This document shows, in pieces, positions 11,788 to 25,500 of a stretch of 64,000 nucleotides of DNA. The notes below the pieces were generated by a model. That model saw only the letters and a program-made list of their open reading frames with translations. It was not told the origin of the DNA and ran no database searches. The translations under genes and the position numbers were made by a program. Numbering within the stretch: the first letter of the stretch is position 1; every line of letters starts with the position of its first letter. This DNA comes from Caenorhabditis remanei (taxonomy: Eukaryota > Nematoda > Chromadorea > Rhabditida > Rhabditidae), in contig NC_071332.1 of the NCBI RefSeq assembly GCF_010183535.1, positions 15,624,001 to 15,688,000 of the forward strand, in the 5' to 3' direction.

Positions 11788-14700
11788 TCATTGTCCGATA
11801 GCTCGCTTTCTTGCCCTAGTTAGTTTCTTCTTTCTAGATGGGTATTCTTCCTGTAATGAAACAAATTGTTACATATATCAACTTTGGAACTTTAATAAAT
11901 TATACTGCTGTCGGATTTTGGAGAGTAGCATTTTTAAACTCGCCTTGAAGTCATCAATCACGTCGCTATCCTGCTTTGCATTGCAAATATAATGAAGAAG
12001 AAATTCCTGGCTAATCTCTACTTTCGGTTCTTCTGGCTCATCGATCTCTCTATACATACGATAGCCCACTTTGTTGAAGCGATCGGATTTGATTGTGTTG
12101 GCGAGTCTGAATGACACTTACTTTCTGATGCTGAATGTTTCTAAACTCACTTATCAATAAATTCCAAATGATTTTGCTCAACTGGCAGGTTCTTCCAGAA
12201 GAAAACTATATCTGGGCGATGACGAACAATGAGAGAAATCATCTCATTCGGTCTCTCCAACATGAGATATCCGAGATGGGCATGATCTTTTTCTTCGGCT
12301 GAAAATGTTTATTGTATCTATTATTCGAGCATAAAGGTTTGTACCTTTCAGTAAAATCATTCGAATGAGCTCATCGCGAAAGTGATTGGCAAGAACGAAC
12401 TCGGCGAGCTTGTAGACTTCCATTTTCTGAAAATAATGGAAAATGCGTTCAATATTCTTTCATTCTTCAGAACTCACCAATTCTATACTGGCCCTATAAT
12501 AAACTCTGACATCCAGCAGACAAGCCAAGAAAAGTTTCAAGGCGTCTGCTGAATAGTCAAGATAGAACGTGTCCTCGACATCACTATTTCTTTTTCTAGC
12601 AGCATCGAATTCCGAAAAGATCTCGAACAGAACTTTCGGTACTTTCATTTCAATTCCATCTAAAGTTCTGACAGTGTAGGTCTCGTTGACTGGAAGCGAT
12701 GCGGTTGCCGATGCTATGTCAATTTCTCTGAATATTGTATAATAATTCATAAGATTACAATAAATCAGTACCTCTCAAACGATGACAAATGAAATGGGCT
12801 GTTTTGCACCACGAAGAACGAATCAACCAGTCTCTTGAAGCGTTCAGGAGAGTGGTCGTCAAGGCAAACCTGAAAAGAAAGAGACACTACTAAACTCAAT
12901 TACGACTTACCAAACTCAAGTTTAGCACATCTTTTTCTTCGTCAATGTGCTCTAATAGTGATGCATCTATACATTTTATGTGAAATTTTGTAGTGTGCAT
13001 CCAGTAGACTCGATGATGTCCCGTTGAAGGGTTGTCTGGAGAAATTTCGTGTCTACCGACGAATGCAACTGCTTCCACCTGTAAGAGAATAGGAGTTCAA
13101 CTTTTTTATCTTCTGGATCACTCACTCTGACTATCTTAAATCTCTCCAAACCTCCATCAATGTCCCCACTCTCAATTCTTGTCTTCAGTGCAGCTATACA
13201 ATAATTAGTTTGATACTTTTCGTCTGTGGGGATCAAACGGTTCTTAAAGTTCTGCCCTTCATATGATCCCTCGTTACACGATCGGAGTATTTTCTCGATC
13301 CTTGAAAGATTATTATATTACTTGGTCAGCTATTTCTGAAACGTACCACTTTCCAAATTCAGTGTCCAATCGATTCACTCGATATTTTAAGGGAAGTGAA
13401 TTGAACTTGATCAGAAGGTTTTTGACTTTGTCCATCAAATCAAAAATGTGATCACGAGATGATTTTTTCCTGGAAAAAATCATCACTGCATCAAGCCCGG
13501 CTGCCCCAAAATAACATACATCTCATTTTCTCTTTCCACTGAGGTATACTCCGACTTGACGACGAGCACTGGAATTTTGCTACCAACAATCATTGCCATG
13601 TCGAATTCTCTCTTCACAGCTGCCTCATCTAGAGTACTGTCACTTCTCACGTTTTTCACGAATACTTCTGTGAGACCAGTGAGTTCATCCACTCGCAAAA
13701 AATGGATAAGGGCGAGCATGCCACGAATGAAACACGTCACCGTTGGCACTCCTGAAAACAGATTAAACTCATAAATCGTTGCAGTTAAGTACACAAGGTA
13801 CCAGCAATTGTATACAGTGTGCCAAGTGTTCTAGGACTAAAAGAGTTGCAAATCTCATTGAAAGTTGTCAGAAGATTATGTCCATGAAAGTTCTCGATAT
13901 TTTTGACTTCTCGAAAATTGAATGATTCAAAACTCTCGTATGGGCGGAAGTTTTCGAGCCTGTTGATATCGGGAGATGGTTGCTTCGTTGGGGTGTTTGA
14001 CTGAAAATATATGTATAATGATTTATTTTATTTATTAAAGGCTATATCGTGGTCAGTTATGATATTTTCGTATTATAATCGATGCGTTTCGACGACTTCA
14101 TTTCAATACTTCAAGATTTTTTTTAACTCGGTGCACAACGAGCTTTGGAAAAGTTGAACAGAAAATTATGAAAGTTTCACTTCGGTAAATTTTATTTTGT
14201 TCTGTATTTTGCTATTTCTGAGGTTTTTTTCCTTAGTGTTTAGTGTTTTTCCATCAATATTTGCCCCCCACTAACCCATGCAATGAGTGACTCTCCATCC
14301 GACGATACTTCGAATGTATCAAAAGACCATAGACACACCACCTCGTCCATGACTGCCATCAAAACGACATCTTCATCCGGAAATTGATCATCCTCGCCTT
14401 CTCTTGGAACCAAAAGTAATTTTCCCGAGTAGATAGTTTCATCAATCATTCCGAACACTTTCGATCCCTTCCACTTGAAGCATTTGAGCTTTGTTATATC
14501 TACATGGGTACCATCCATAAAGATTGTCATTTCACGTTCCTTCCGATTTTTTCCAATCCAATGCAAATCCTCCAAGATGTTGATCTACAAAGAAGCTTGA
14601 ATTTCTGATATTGTTTGTGCCTGTTCTATCTAACCGTTCTTTTAGTTCCATCATACACGTCAACTTCGACTTCATTGCTATCAATCACCTCAGAGTTTTT

Positions 14701-15833
14701 ATATTTTCTGAATCGGGTGTTATCAATTAACCAGTTTGGTCCAGAGCATCGAATATTCTCTTTTTCTATTCTTAGAGTGTCAGCATTTCCAATAATCAAT
14801 GATGAATGCATATTGTAATCATTTATTTCCGTATAGTCCTCTTTGACGATAATTCTGGTTTTAATCTGAAAAGACATGGGCCGTTGGAAGGGTTTTGTGT
14901 TTTAATTAGTTACAGCCGGGTCCTGTTTGTAGAATGATAACTTCATTGGAGTGACACAAATCTCATCCGAACCGGCCATTCCTTCCATAAAGTTTGCCAT
15001 TTTTCCGATTCCATACAATTCAAGATTTTGCAGCTGAATAATTGTATGATTTGCACCGAAATTAACAGAGTTGATCTGAAATTTTGTTTTTTTAATAAAT
15101 TGAACCATTAATATCCTTTACAATACCTCATTCGGAAGATTCACTGGTGTCATAATGTCAACTTGCTCTTCTGTTGAACCAACACCTAGACGACCGTTCT
15201 TATTACATCCGATTCCCATAGCCGTATTGTATTCTAAATTTATTAAATTATTCATTCTATCTTTCTTATTTCTTACCTTTCTTCTGAAACTTCACAACAT
15301 TTGGAGAATAGAAGTGTAATTTCTGAGGTAGCATATTCAAGTAGAAACTTTTCTCTCCAATGTCAATGAGCTCTCGAATGAAAATGATCCTTGTAGTCAA
15401 GTGCATGTAGAACTTCATCTGTATTTATTTTTTCATTATATCATTCTTATATATAAAACCCATGAAGAGCTTTAACTGAAATACCTCCAAAGAAAATCTC
15501 CGTTTCTTGTAATAACTGGAATTCTTCCAGTGTTTTGCAAGTGCTCTCACTGATCTTCGGCATACTTTGATGTCCAAGTTGTTGTCTGACAAAGAAAGTT
15601 ACAGTAGTCAAAAAAAAAACTACTTACCCAATGTCAGATGGACAATTCGACTAACAAGTCGTACAGTTTCCAACGGCTTTTCTTGAAGCAATTGAATAAT
15701 TTGTTCATGCGTTTCGTTGATTTTTAGAATGACGCTTTTCTCCCCTTCCAATCTGAAGGAATATATGTATTTTTAAACTAAAAATTGATGCATACTTCAT
15801 ATTATTCAACTCATCATCGCTGTGTTCATCCAT
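11788..15833 (-). CDS. RCC1-repeat/BTB-like protein, copy B
   Basis: Nineteen exons give 971 aa with consistent phases: 15796-15833, 15628-15752, 15485-15585, 15277-15418, 15127-15233, 14914-15075, 14635-14865, 14276-14584, 13802-14000, 13520-13751, 13347-13469, 13126-13300, 12911-13078, 12772-12869, 12478-12727, 12345-12426, 12151-12298, 11944-12106 and 11788-11850. The ATG follows TTTTTGCAG, a trans-splice-type acceptor. RCC1-like motifs are GIGCNKNGRLGVGS and GANHTIIQLQNLELYGIG. Two BTB-like segments follow near the C-terminus: FHIKCIDASLLEHI onward, and MKVPKVLFEIFSEFDAA with a later LKLFLACLLDVRVYY. The last intron would be a GC-AG intron (AAG/GCGAGT); without it the frame stops at 11878. 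The final exon is rich in Lys and Arg. Function is unknown. Confidence 0.82.
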
Positions 15834-16125
15834 TTGACCTGCAAAAATATGTTTTTGAAAAGAAAGTGATAAATTTAAACAAAAATGTTCCAAAAGAAAA
15901 AAACAGTGAAGAGTACAAAGTGATCAAGAGAATTATTCCTGTTTAAAAAAAAATGATTTTATAGATAAACTGAGTAAATGAGAAGAACACTATTGAACAC
16001 ATTGATAAAGACTAATATAATAATTCATGACAATTTATTTCCACTGTGAGATTGACAAAATGAAAACCATCGGGGGCAAGAAACATCGAACACGAAAATA
16101 AAACCGGAAATGAAATCGATTAGTT

Positions 16126-19100
16126 TTAGAGAACTATCGGAACGAAGGCATAACGATTCTCGCTGACTCGCTTCCTAGGATTCGACGTTCCTTCGTTCCA
16201 CGAGAATATCGTTTTCTGAAAAAAAAAAGATTGCACATGTTTCCATTTACCGTTTGAACATACCATAAATTCAACCATAACGTCTTGATCCTGTTGGTTA
16301 TTACACAAGTGATGTAGAAGGTATTCCGGACAAATGATTTCTTCTTTTGCTGTCATAGGCTCAATTATTTGGACGTCGTCGTCCTCATTCTCGATTTTCT
16401 GGTAACGGGTTGAAGCAGTCTTGTTGATGATTCTGAATTCTTTTATTACTTGGGATCTCTTTCGTTTCAACTTACGTGTTGATGAAACCGAGAGGGTTTT
16501 GATCTACAGGAAGATTCTTCCAGAACAAGACAATATCTGGTCGATGTTCAGCAATAAGAGAAATCATTTCGTCCCGTCTTTCGAAGGTAAGGAATTTGAG
16601 ATGTTCGTAATCCTTTTCTTCAGCTGAAACAAAATAATGTGGTGGAAATGATTGAAGTATGTCAATAGGTACCTGTGAGAACAATTATATATAGAAGTTC
16701 ATCGCGAAGAAGCGTGGCAAGGGTGAACTCGGCGAGCTTGTAGATTTCCATTTTCTGAAAATTTGGAGAAATGATCATGATTGGATTAATCTTTTCGTAA
16801 AAACTAACCGACTCCATACTCTCTTTATAACACATTCTGATATCCACCAGACAATTCAAAAACATGGAGATAGTGGTCGACGAGTAATCTTTGAGCTCAA
16901 ATGTGTCCGACTCGTTGGAGACATTTTCATGTCGTCTCCGAGCTGCATCAAATTCAGAAAACAATTCGAAGAGCACTTTCGGAACTTTCATATTGACACC
17001 ATCCGATGTTTTTATAGTATACGTTTCATTCGGTGGTAGAGACTCTGTGACTTGATTAACGTCGATTGTTCTGAAAATGAAGTTTCCTTTTATACATATT
17101 ATTGACTTGTGACGAAGCGTTACCTATCAGAATAGTTTAAATATAAACCGTCGTGTTGAATCAAGAAGAACGAGTCAAGCAACTTTTGGAAGCGGTCAGG
17201 AGAGGTATCATTGTGACAGACCTGAAAATAATGTCGATGCAAACATGATATTCTCATGAAGCTAGACCTTACTGTATTCAAATTGATCACTCCACTCTCT
17301 TCATCAATTTGTGTCAAAAGCGATGGAGCGATACATTCGATATGGAATCTTGTAGTGTGGACCCAGTAGACATGATGATATCCAATTGTTGGGTCACCAC
17401 TTAATATACCTTGACTTAGTCGGCAACCACCTAAAAATGCCACCGCCTCTACCTGAACATGAGTTTGGATTCGAAAGTTATTTCTAGCAACAATGAACTA
17501 CTCACTCTGACTAAGTTCACTCTCTCCTCTTTTCCAGTAATATCTCCATTTTTAAGTCTTTTCCACAAAGCATCTTTGCATGGACTTCTTGTGAACTTCA
17601 GTGGTGGTCGAATGAAACGTTTTCCAGCGTCAGAGTCAAAAAATGGCGGATCGTTGAGAGAACGAAGAATTTTGTTGATACTGGAATAACTTTAATGTGA
17701 ACATTCTGAAGAATTTAACTTACTATGATCCAAAATTGTTTTCTAATCGATTCATTCGATATTTCAATGGAAGTGTATTGAATTTTTCGAGAAGACTTTC
17801 GACAGTTTTCATCAGAGTTAAAAGATAGTCTCGAGATTTCTTTTCCCTGGAAAAAAATACAGATAATTGACACATGATAAGCTCTCGCCCTGATTGTGTT
17901 TGTATTTCTCATGTTTGTGGGAAAGGGAAGGCCCGGAAAGGCCCGAAGGCCCGGTTTCAAAAAAGAATAAGTTTTTTTTTAAACTGTTTGACATTTTTTT
18001 CAATTTTTCATCGAAAATGTGATCATTTTGACTTTTGGCGAAAATTATCCGGGCCTTAGGGCCGGGGCTTGACAAGAATAGTATTTCCATTGTCAGAATT
18101 AAAACACTACAACTCACATCTGCTCTTTCCTCTTTTTCTTTTCTATTATTGATAAATCCGCTTTGACGACAAGCACTGGAATCTTGCTCCCTTCATTCAT
18201 TGACTTCATCATTTCCCTCTTCACAGCTTCTCCATCCAAATTTTTATCTGGTCTCACATTTTTCACAAGCACCTCCGGCAGGCCAGTTGCTTCATCAGGA
18301 CGTAGAAAGTGAATGAGAGCGAGAAGTCCTCGAACGAAACTTGTTGTTTTTGGTATTCCTGAGAATGAACGAGTGAGATATTTGAACATGACAAGATGAA
18401 AACGTACCACATTTTGCATACATAACACTGAGTGCTTTCATATCCACAGATCTGCAGATTTTTTTGAAACTGTTTAAAAGATAATACCCGTCGAAATTGA
18501 CCATTTGTTTAGGATTCGATAGTTCTAGGAAATCGAATGCTTCGTAACTCTCGTACGGGAACTGCTTTGCGAGTGGGTAGACAGGTTCTGGATTCAATCG
18601 AGGTGGTTTTGGAGGAATCGACTGAAAACATGAATTGCGTTGAACGGTATACTTTTAACATGCAGATGGGACAGCGTGATTCTTTATACCTTAATGCTAA
18701 TGCAAATTTTAGTTTATGTACCGAGGTCGTGTCAGAATGGTTTTTTTTGGCAATGTTCCCGTTTTTAGCATTTAATCAGTTCCGCGGAGCAAAACGAACC
18801 ACAGTCTGGAATCTATGTCTTGGTACATTTTTTTGCATCGAAATACAGAAATTTTTCGACTTTGACTAATGTACACAGGTTCGCCGGAAATAGCTTTGAT
18901 TTGAATCTATTGTATCTGGATTTTGAGAGGCGCTGCGGTCGCGTCGCGTGCGCCACTGGTCACTCTATCATTCCACATTTTTTCGAACAATAGTGGAGCG
19001 GACGGGTACCTTTTTCTTTCTATTTGAGAGAAAACTATGGAATAAAAATGAAATGAAAATTTGATCCGGAAAAGCTCGAAAATTTTTGTCGCCACCGGGT

Positions 19101-21169
19101 CAAAATCCTACCGTATTTCTAAGATTCTTATATGTCAATAGAGCGCGCCAAATCTATCCTGCGTGTAAGCTTTTCACTGTAGGAAAAGAAACTCAATATA
19201 CAAAAGTAACTGAACTGATTGCTGGGCACTCCATCTACCAGAACAACACATTTAAAAAAATCAAAAACTCACCCATCCGATGAATGCCTCTCCATCCACC
19301 GACACTTCGAAGTCGTCAAACGAATATGGAGACACAATCTCCTCCAAAAGGGCCAGCAGAATTGTTTCGTTTTCCGCAATCAGCATATCTTCCTCATCCA
19401 CGTAATCCTCATCCTCGTCGTTTATATTGTCCTCAACTGCAGCTCTCTCTCTCGGAACCATTATCAACTTTCCCGAGTAGATAATTTTGTCAACATTTGC
19501 GAACATCTTTGTATCTGTGATTGCAAGACAACCACCTTTCAATTGTTCTATATCTAGCCGGAATCCGTCGATGAGGCAAACTATTTTATGTTTCTCTTCA
19601 TTCTTCCCAACCCAGTGGCAGCAATCATTCAGAATTTTGACCTATAAAAATGTGGTTTTTAAAAGATTGAAGGTTCCTACAGACTAACTTTTCTCTTGGT
19701 GCCATCATGAACATCTACTTCGATTTCCTTGGAGACAGTTTCTCCTTCTTCCTGCCATTTTCTCCTTTTGCAATGTACCCAATTCGGTCCGGACGATCGG
19801 ATTTCGCCTTCTTTAAATTCCAGGATTGGCGGATTTCCGATAATGAGGGATGTAAGCAGTTTCGTATCAAATATTTCGGTGTAGTCGTTTTCGACAACGA
19901 TATCGACGCGAATCTGAATACAAACTTCGCATTATTGTTGGGTTCATGAAAACTTACACCCCGGTCAGGTGTGTAGAATCCTAATTTTATCGGTCTCAGG
20001 GAACACTCTGTCGAGCCAGCCATCCCTTCCATAAAATTCGACATTTTCCCACAGCCGTACAAATCTCCATTTTTTAATATGAAAATGGTATGGTTTATAC
20101 CAATATGGATGCTTTTTATCTGAAATTATATTTTCTCAAATAGTAATTGAAGACACAATTGTTGTCATACCGCATCTGGTAGATTGACCGGTGTCCAATC
20201 CTCAACATCGTGTGTTGTTTCTGAAACACCGAGACGGCCGTATATGTTATTTCCGATTACCATGGCGGTATGGTAATCGCTATCTGAAATTGATTTATTT
20301 GATTGTTTCTCTATTTTCAACACTCACTTGGCTTCTGAAACTTCATAGTTCCATCTCTGACCAATCCATTCCGACTAGCCTTCGAAAGTAGCACATCCAG
20401 GGGGTAACTTTTCACTTCAAGAGCCCTTAGCTCTCGAATAAACATTGTCTTTGTGGTTAGATTTAGTCTTGCGATCTGCAATTAATAAGTCCGCTTTGAG
20501 CTGAAACTTTAAAAAAAATTACCTGCTGAGCCATTCTTCGTTTCTTGTAAATACTTGCATTCTTCCAGAACTCTGCAAGAGTTCTCACTGACTTCTGACA
20601 CAATTCCATGTTCAGATTGTGAACTGAAACAATTTCACAAAGTGTTTTATTGGAAAAAATGACTCACGTAATGTCAGCATGACAATCTTCTGAATAATTC
20701 TTGGAGTCGCTAACGGCTGTTTCTGGAGTAGTTGTTCTAGTTTCACCTCCTCCTCAGCTATCTGTTTTTGGATGAGGATAACATTGGCGCTACTTGGGGA
20801 GGATTCTCTGAAAAAGTCCATGAAAATCCTTTAGGAGAAGCTAAATTTTTTGGGAAGCATAGCTCCAGTGTATCCGAACTCAGGATTATTGTCCTTCAAA
20901 ATTTTCCAAATCTATAAAATACCTACCGTAAACTCTGATAAAACATATAAATGTTAAAATTTAGATTTTTCATATATGTATTTTATTCAAAATCATGTTT
21001 CACGGCTAAGCTCCGCCCATTTTCAGTGATAGTTCTAAATTGAGCTGAAAAAGGAGTGAGCGAAGCTAAAAGAAACCATGCCGCAGAAATTTTTCTTATT
21101 TTCAAACTACATTCAACAAAAATCTTACTCAACATCTCCTTCCATCACCACGTCGTTTTGTTCTTCCAT
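16126..21169 (-). CDS. RCC1-repeat/BTB-like protein, copy C
   Basis: Nineteen exons give 1026 aa: 21129-21169, 20668-20807, 20523-20623, 20328-20475, 20171-20283, 19958-20119, 19689-19913, 19273-19641, 18408-18621, 18118-18358, 17724-17846, 17506-17680, 17273-17452, 17124-17221, 16809-17070, 16673-16754, 16476-16623, 16264-16432 and 16126-16215. The 41-nt first exon is preceded by TTTTACAG, like a trans-splice acceptor. A later in-frame ATG at 20821 exists, but it lies upstream of a good acceptor whose use matches copies A and B. RCC1-like motifs are VIGNNIYGRLGV and GINHTIFILKNGDLYGCG. Exon 8 has an acidic insert (NDEDEDYVDEED). BTB-like segments are FHIECIAPSLLTQID and MKVPKVLFELFSEFDAARRR. 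An AATAAA for this strand lies near 16032. Only two clear RCC1 blades are seen, fewer than the seven of a full propeller. Confidence 0.84.
17920..18085. repeat. GGCCCGG-type dispersed repeat in intron 10 of copy C
   Basis: A short element with GGCCCGGAAAGGCCCGAAGG at one side and CCGGGCCTTAGGGCCGGGGC at the other surrounds an AT-rich core with TTTTTCATCGAAAATGTGA. Related copies lie at about 1770-1925, 6190-6350, 34845-35125, 36165-36310, 38775-38900 and 39165-39355. Confidence 0.6.
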
Positions 21170-21242
21170 TTTTGAATCTGTAAAACTGAGAACATTGCTG
21201 ACTTTTCATGAAAAATATGAGAATTCTGACTCATTCATTACT

Positions 21243-21452
21243 ATTATAAATTCACCGTCCGTCGCCGGGTGGTGTTAAAGGCGCATGGAATTTGTTTGGA
21301 TGGTTTTCGTGGTTTAAATAGTTGAAAAACCGTATATTACTACGGTTTTAAAACTTTTCACTACGGCTTTCATGCTTTCAACTAAGAAACCCATCCAAAC
21401 ATATTCCATGCGCCTTTAACACCACCCGGCGACAGACTGTGAATGTATAATA
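21243..21452. mobile_element. Inverted-repeat MITE with GTCGCCGGGTGGTGTTAAAG arms
   Basis: Arms beginning TATTATAAATTCAC and continuing into GTCGCCGGGTGGTGTTAAAG and GGCGCATGGAAT are found inverted on the right side. The centre is AT-rich. It lies just upstream of exon 1 of copy C. The exact end and target duplication are uncertain. Confidence 0.7.
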
Positions 21453-22574
21453 ATTTCATATGAAACTGTTCGAGACAAGAATGAAAAAAAGCGAACATGG
21501 TGCATCGATAGTTGAACACAGAAACAGAAATCGAGTAGGCACCGGGAGGTCTCAAAAGAGTGTGTACGTTTCATGAGAAATCAGACAACTAGAGATGGAG
21601 AGAGATAGAGAGACAGTGAAACAACAACTGCCATTCGGGGGGTCACTATGGCACCAATGGGGAAACGGAAAGAGGACGGTTCTCCTATCATGAATTTTCT
21701 CATGAATTTTTGTTAATTTTCATAAGATCTATTAAGGGAGCTCGCAAGACTGATGCGTGGTTCAGCATTCCTGCTATTATCTCCTCCTGGCCAAGAGATA
21801 TTCTTTTGGAGAACATAGCGAAAATATGAATTGCTGATTTTCACAACTCAAAAATACAGAGAATTCTCTGTGAATTTCAAAACTTATATGCCTTGTTACA
21901 GTAGCTTCACAGGGTCTAGGTGTGAGTAGTGAAATCGTATGCGCTCCACTAGACATTGGCGGTGAATTCAAATTTTAATTTTTTCAATTCGCTGTTTCAC
22001 TGTGGCACTTTGATACGCAGCTTAATCGATCACTTTTTGAGCCGATTTATGTCTGTTTTTCCGCATTTTTGGCCAGTTTTTCGACTGCCTCGCATATTTT
22101 CAAGATCAATTCTATTAAATAAAGAAATAAAGTTTTAAAATAAAAAATTATTTTGAATTTCGCGCTAAAATTTTAGCTGATTTCAGCGGAGCGCGTTTAT
22201 TTTCACTACTCATCCCGAGACCCTGTGTAGCTTCTGGGTTTTCGGTTTCTTTTTTGGTAAATAAACCGTTTTGAAAAACCGCGCTTTTGAGAAGCGCTGC
22301 GAATTCTAGTCCCCGCGGCCGTGTAGTCCTCGTGGACAAAGCAACTCATGACAGTGCGTTGCTAATCTTATCAACTTTTGCTTTATTTTTGCTATTTTTC
22401 TCACATTTTTTGCTTGTAAGTTACCTAATAATTATTCTCGAACTCTCTGAACACTAGAAAATCAATACTTTTATTGCTATCGGCTCTTTTTCTGACGTCT
22501 TTGAAAAATGTTTACTTTTTTGTTAAATATAATTATTTACAGGTATTTCGACCCGAAAAAATTACTAAAAACCA
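21453..22574. other. Intergenic region between copy C and vps-39
   Basis: The two genes are divergent, so promoters for both should lie here or overlap the MITE at 21243. A GAGA-rich tract (AGAGATGGAGAGAGATAGAG) is at about 21590. The segment 21930-22215 is the dispersed repeat shared with intron 5 of copy A. I see no gene. Confidence 0.5.
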
Positions 22575-25500
22575 ATGTACGACGCATATACACCTAACGA
22601 AGTCGCTCTTCGATTACCCGTCGAAGTCACATGTCTCGCTTTTCATGGTAATAGTCGATTTTTTCATCGAATCTGAAAAAAATAGTTTCAGAATCAAAAC
22701 AGACATTGCTGGCTGGCGGACAAGCAGGACATCTCTATGCGTACTCAATTTCAGCTAGTGAGCTACTTAAAACTATCAAATTTGAAGAAATTTTTGATTT
22801 TTCCAGACCGTCGTGGATTTGAGCTCACTAACATCTGTAAAACATTCCATAAAAAGGCTGTAATGGAATTAAAAGTATGCCAACGAGAAGATCTTCTTCT
22901 TTGTGTTTCTGATGGACAATTGATGGCTCATCGACTTTCCGATCCGGAATATAAAGTGGAGACTTTGATTCATAAGATTAAAAAAGTACAAACTTTTGCC
23001 AGATTCTCTCCGAAGGTATCCAGAAGCTTCCTTAAACTATAATATTGAATTTTCAGACTTCTGGAGACCTCTACGTCATTGTTTCCTCGGTCAAGAGACT
23101 ATATTTGTTCAAATGGGGCGAGAAAGACGGTCACAAGGAATTCATTGAAGTGGCGCTAGATTATAATCCAGAATTCGGGGATACTCCCACCCATATCAAG
23201 TAATTTTTCATAAAAAGAAGATATTTTCAACAAAAAAAATCAAATTTTTTTTCAGATGCGTCGGCGAGATGGTCTTCTTCTCCGCTCGCAACCAATACTA
23301 CTCGATGACGATGCAAAAAGACAAAATCGCCGCTCGCACCCCGCCAGACGACAAATCTGCCACGTCACCAATTCCAGAAGGATGGAATGGATTTGTGAAA
23401 AGTCTTGTGAATTTCAATTGTAAACCAGGAATTATTCCGATGACTGATAGACGACGAGTGGCTTTCGTCCGAAATGAGACAGTGGTGACGACGGATATTT
23501 GGGGAAATCGACCGGTGAATGGGTTCAGTGATGAGTACAAATTCAGCGAGGTTCCCATGCAAATTGGTGAGTTTTTGGGGAAGAAAATGATCAAAAAACG
23601 CTCAAAACTCGGCACGTGGAACAGCGTGTAGCAGCGCTGAAAATTAACGCTGCTTAGTCACATCGCAGCGTTAAAAATTAGCAACACATTCTGCGTTTTA
23701 GCGCTGTTCACCTCTTTAGCAGCGCTACGGAGGAGAAAATTATCTAGCTTTACAGCATTTAGCGATGTTTAGCCCTATAGAAGTACTACAAATTCTGAAA
23801 AATAACTACAAAACCTTCCCTAATATCGTTTTTTTCAGTCTACGACTCGCCCTACCTCGTCGGAATGCTCTCTAAAGGCCGTGTCGAAATCCGCTCAATC
23901 TTCGATGGTCAACTCGTTCAAACGATGTCTCTCCCGAAAGCAATGACTCTTTGTAATGGAGCACGTGGACAAGTTTTCGTCGCTGCAACATCTGATATCT
24001 GGATAATGGACACTTCTCAAAATCTTCGAAAAAATGTGTCTCATTTGATACAAGAGAGGGAATTCGAGTTGGCAATTCAACTGGCAGACAACTCGAATTT
24101 ATTCGCTGACGAACATAAAATTGAAATAAAGAAAAAGGCGGCGTTGAATCTGTTCAATCAGAAGAAATTCGACGAGTCATTCGCATTATTCGGAGAGATA
24201 AAAACAGAAGTTCTGACGATTCTTCGAATGTTTCCCGAGTTGTTGCCTGATGGATTTCAGAAAGTGGCTGGAACTGTGAGTGATATGCCAGCAAACGATC
24301 GGATGCGTGCACTTCTTGCTCTCGGAAATTATTTGTCGGAGATTCGAACGGAACACGCGAAACATATCGATTTGTATCATCGGTTGAGAGCATCGGGACA
24401 AGCGAAGAAAGCGGATACGGAGGAGATGGAGAAGTTGTTGTTGACGTTGAGAGTCGTGGATACCACGTTGTTGAGATGTTATATTAAGGTGAGTGCTGTA
24501 AATATTATCTTTACAGTAAAAGTATAGTTTCAAAACATTTTTTTTTCGAAATTTTAAATTTTTCCGAAAATTTTTGAAATTTTCTAAATGCTGACTATAC
24601 ACGGTCTCCCACAATGCGAAAAAGGACTGCAAGAAACGTGAAGCCGATTTTTTTGAGTTTTAATTCAATTCTTTAATTTTTTGCACTGGAAATGCAGTAT
24701 TTTTTAGGTTTTCAGACGTCACAATCTGAGAAAAATGGTCCCATTTATTAGAACTGTGGAATATCAGATTCTCTATCGAATGAGCCAAAAAACGTGAATT
24801 TTGGTAAGAATGATTGCATGAAAATTGCACAAAATCTACTTGAGGATTCTCTGAAACTGTTAAAATTTTCAGAAAAAAAACCATATTGGCTGAAATTGCT
24901 GAAAATCGGGTTTTCTGTATCAAAAAAGTCAATTTTTCACCAAAATTCACGTTTTTTGACTCATTCGATTGAGAATTTAATTTTACACAATTCTGATGGA
25001 TCAGACACTTTTAATCCATTGCGACGTCTGGAAACTGCGTTTTCAGTGCAAAAAAAAAGAATTGAATTATTTAAAACGGGGAAAAATCGGCTTCACGTTT
25101 CTTGCAGTTCTTTTTCGCAGTGTGGGAGACCGTGCTATACTCCAGAATTTAATCAAAAACTGTTTATGCATCTAGAAATGTTTTTAAATGTAAAATTTCA
25201 AAAAATAGGTATCTTTTCTTGAAGCCGAATCAAAATTTGACATGTTTGGTACCAACCCCTTCTTATTCCAGACAAAACCGGCTCTCGTCGACTCACTGAT
25301 CCGTCTCCAAAGCAATGCGTGCACTTTCGAAGATGCCAAGAAGATTCTGGAGACAGAAGGACGTCTTCGATCTCTTTTCATCCTTTACGAATCCCGAAAG
25401 AAGCATGAAATGGCTCTGGATCTCCTTATCGAACAGTCGAGTCGCCCCGATGCTGATCCATTTTTCGACGATGCAACTCAACAAATTGTGGAATATCTTC

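Noticed and set aside
20612..20821. ATG at 20821 as start of RCC1/BTB copy C
   Set aside because: A good acceptor (CTTTTTCAG) lies just inside this frame and joins in phase to a 41-nt exon at 21129-21169 with a trans-splice-type acceptor, matching the layout of copies A and B.
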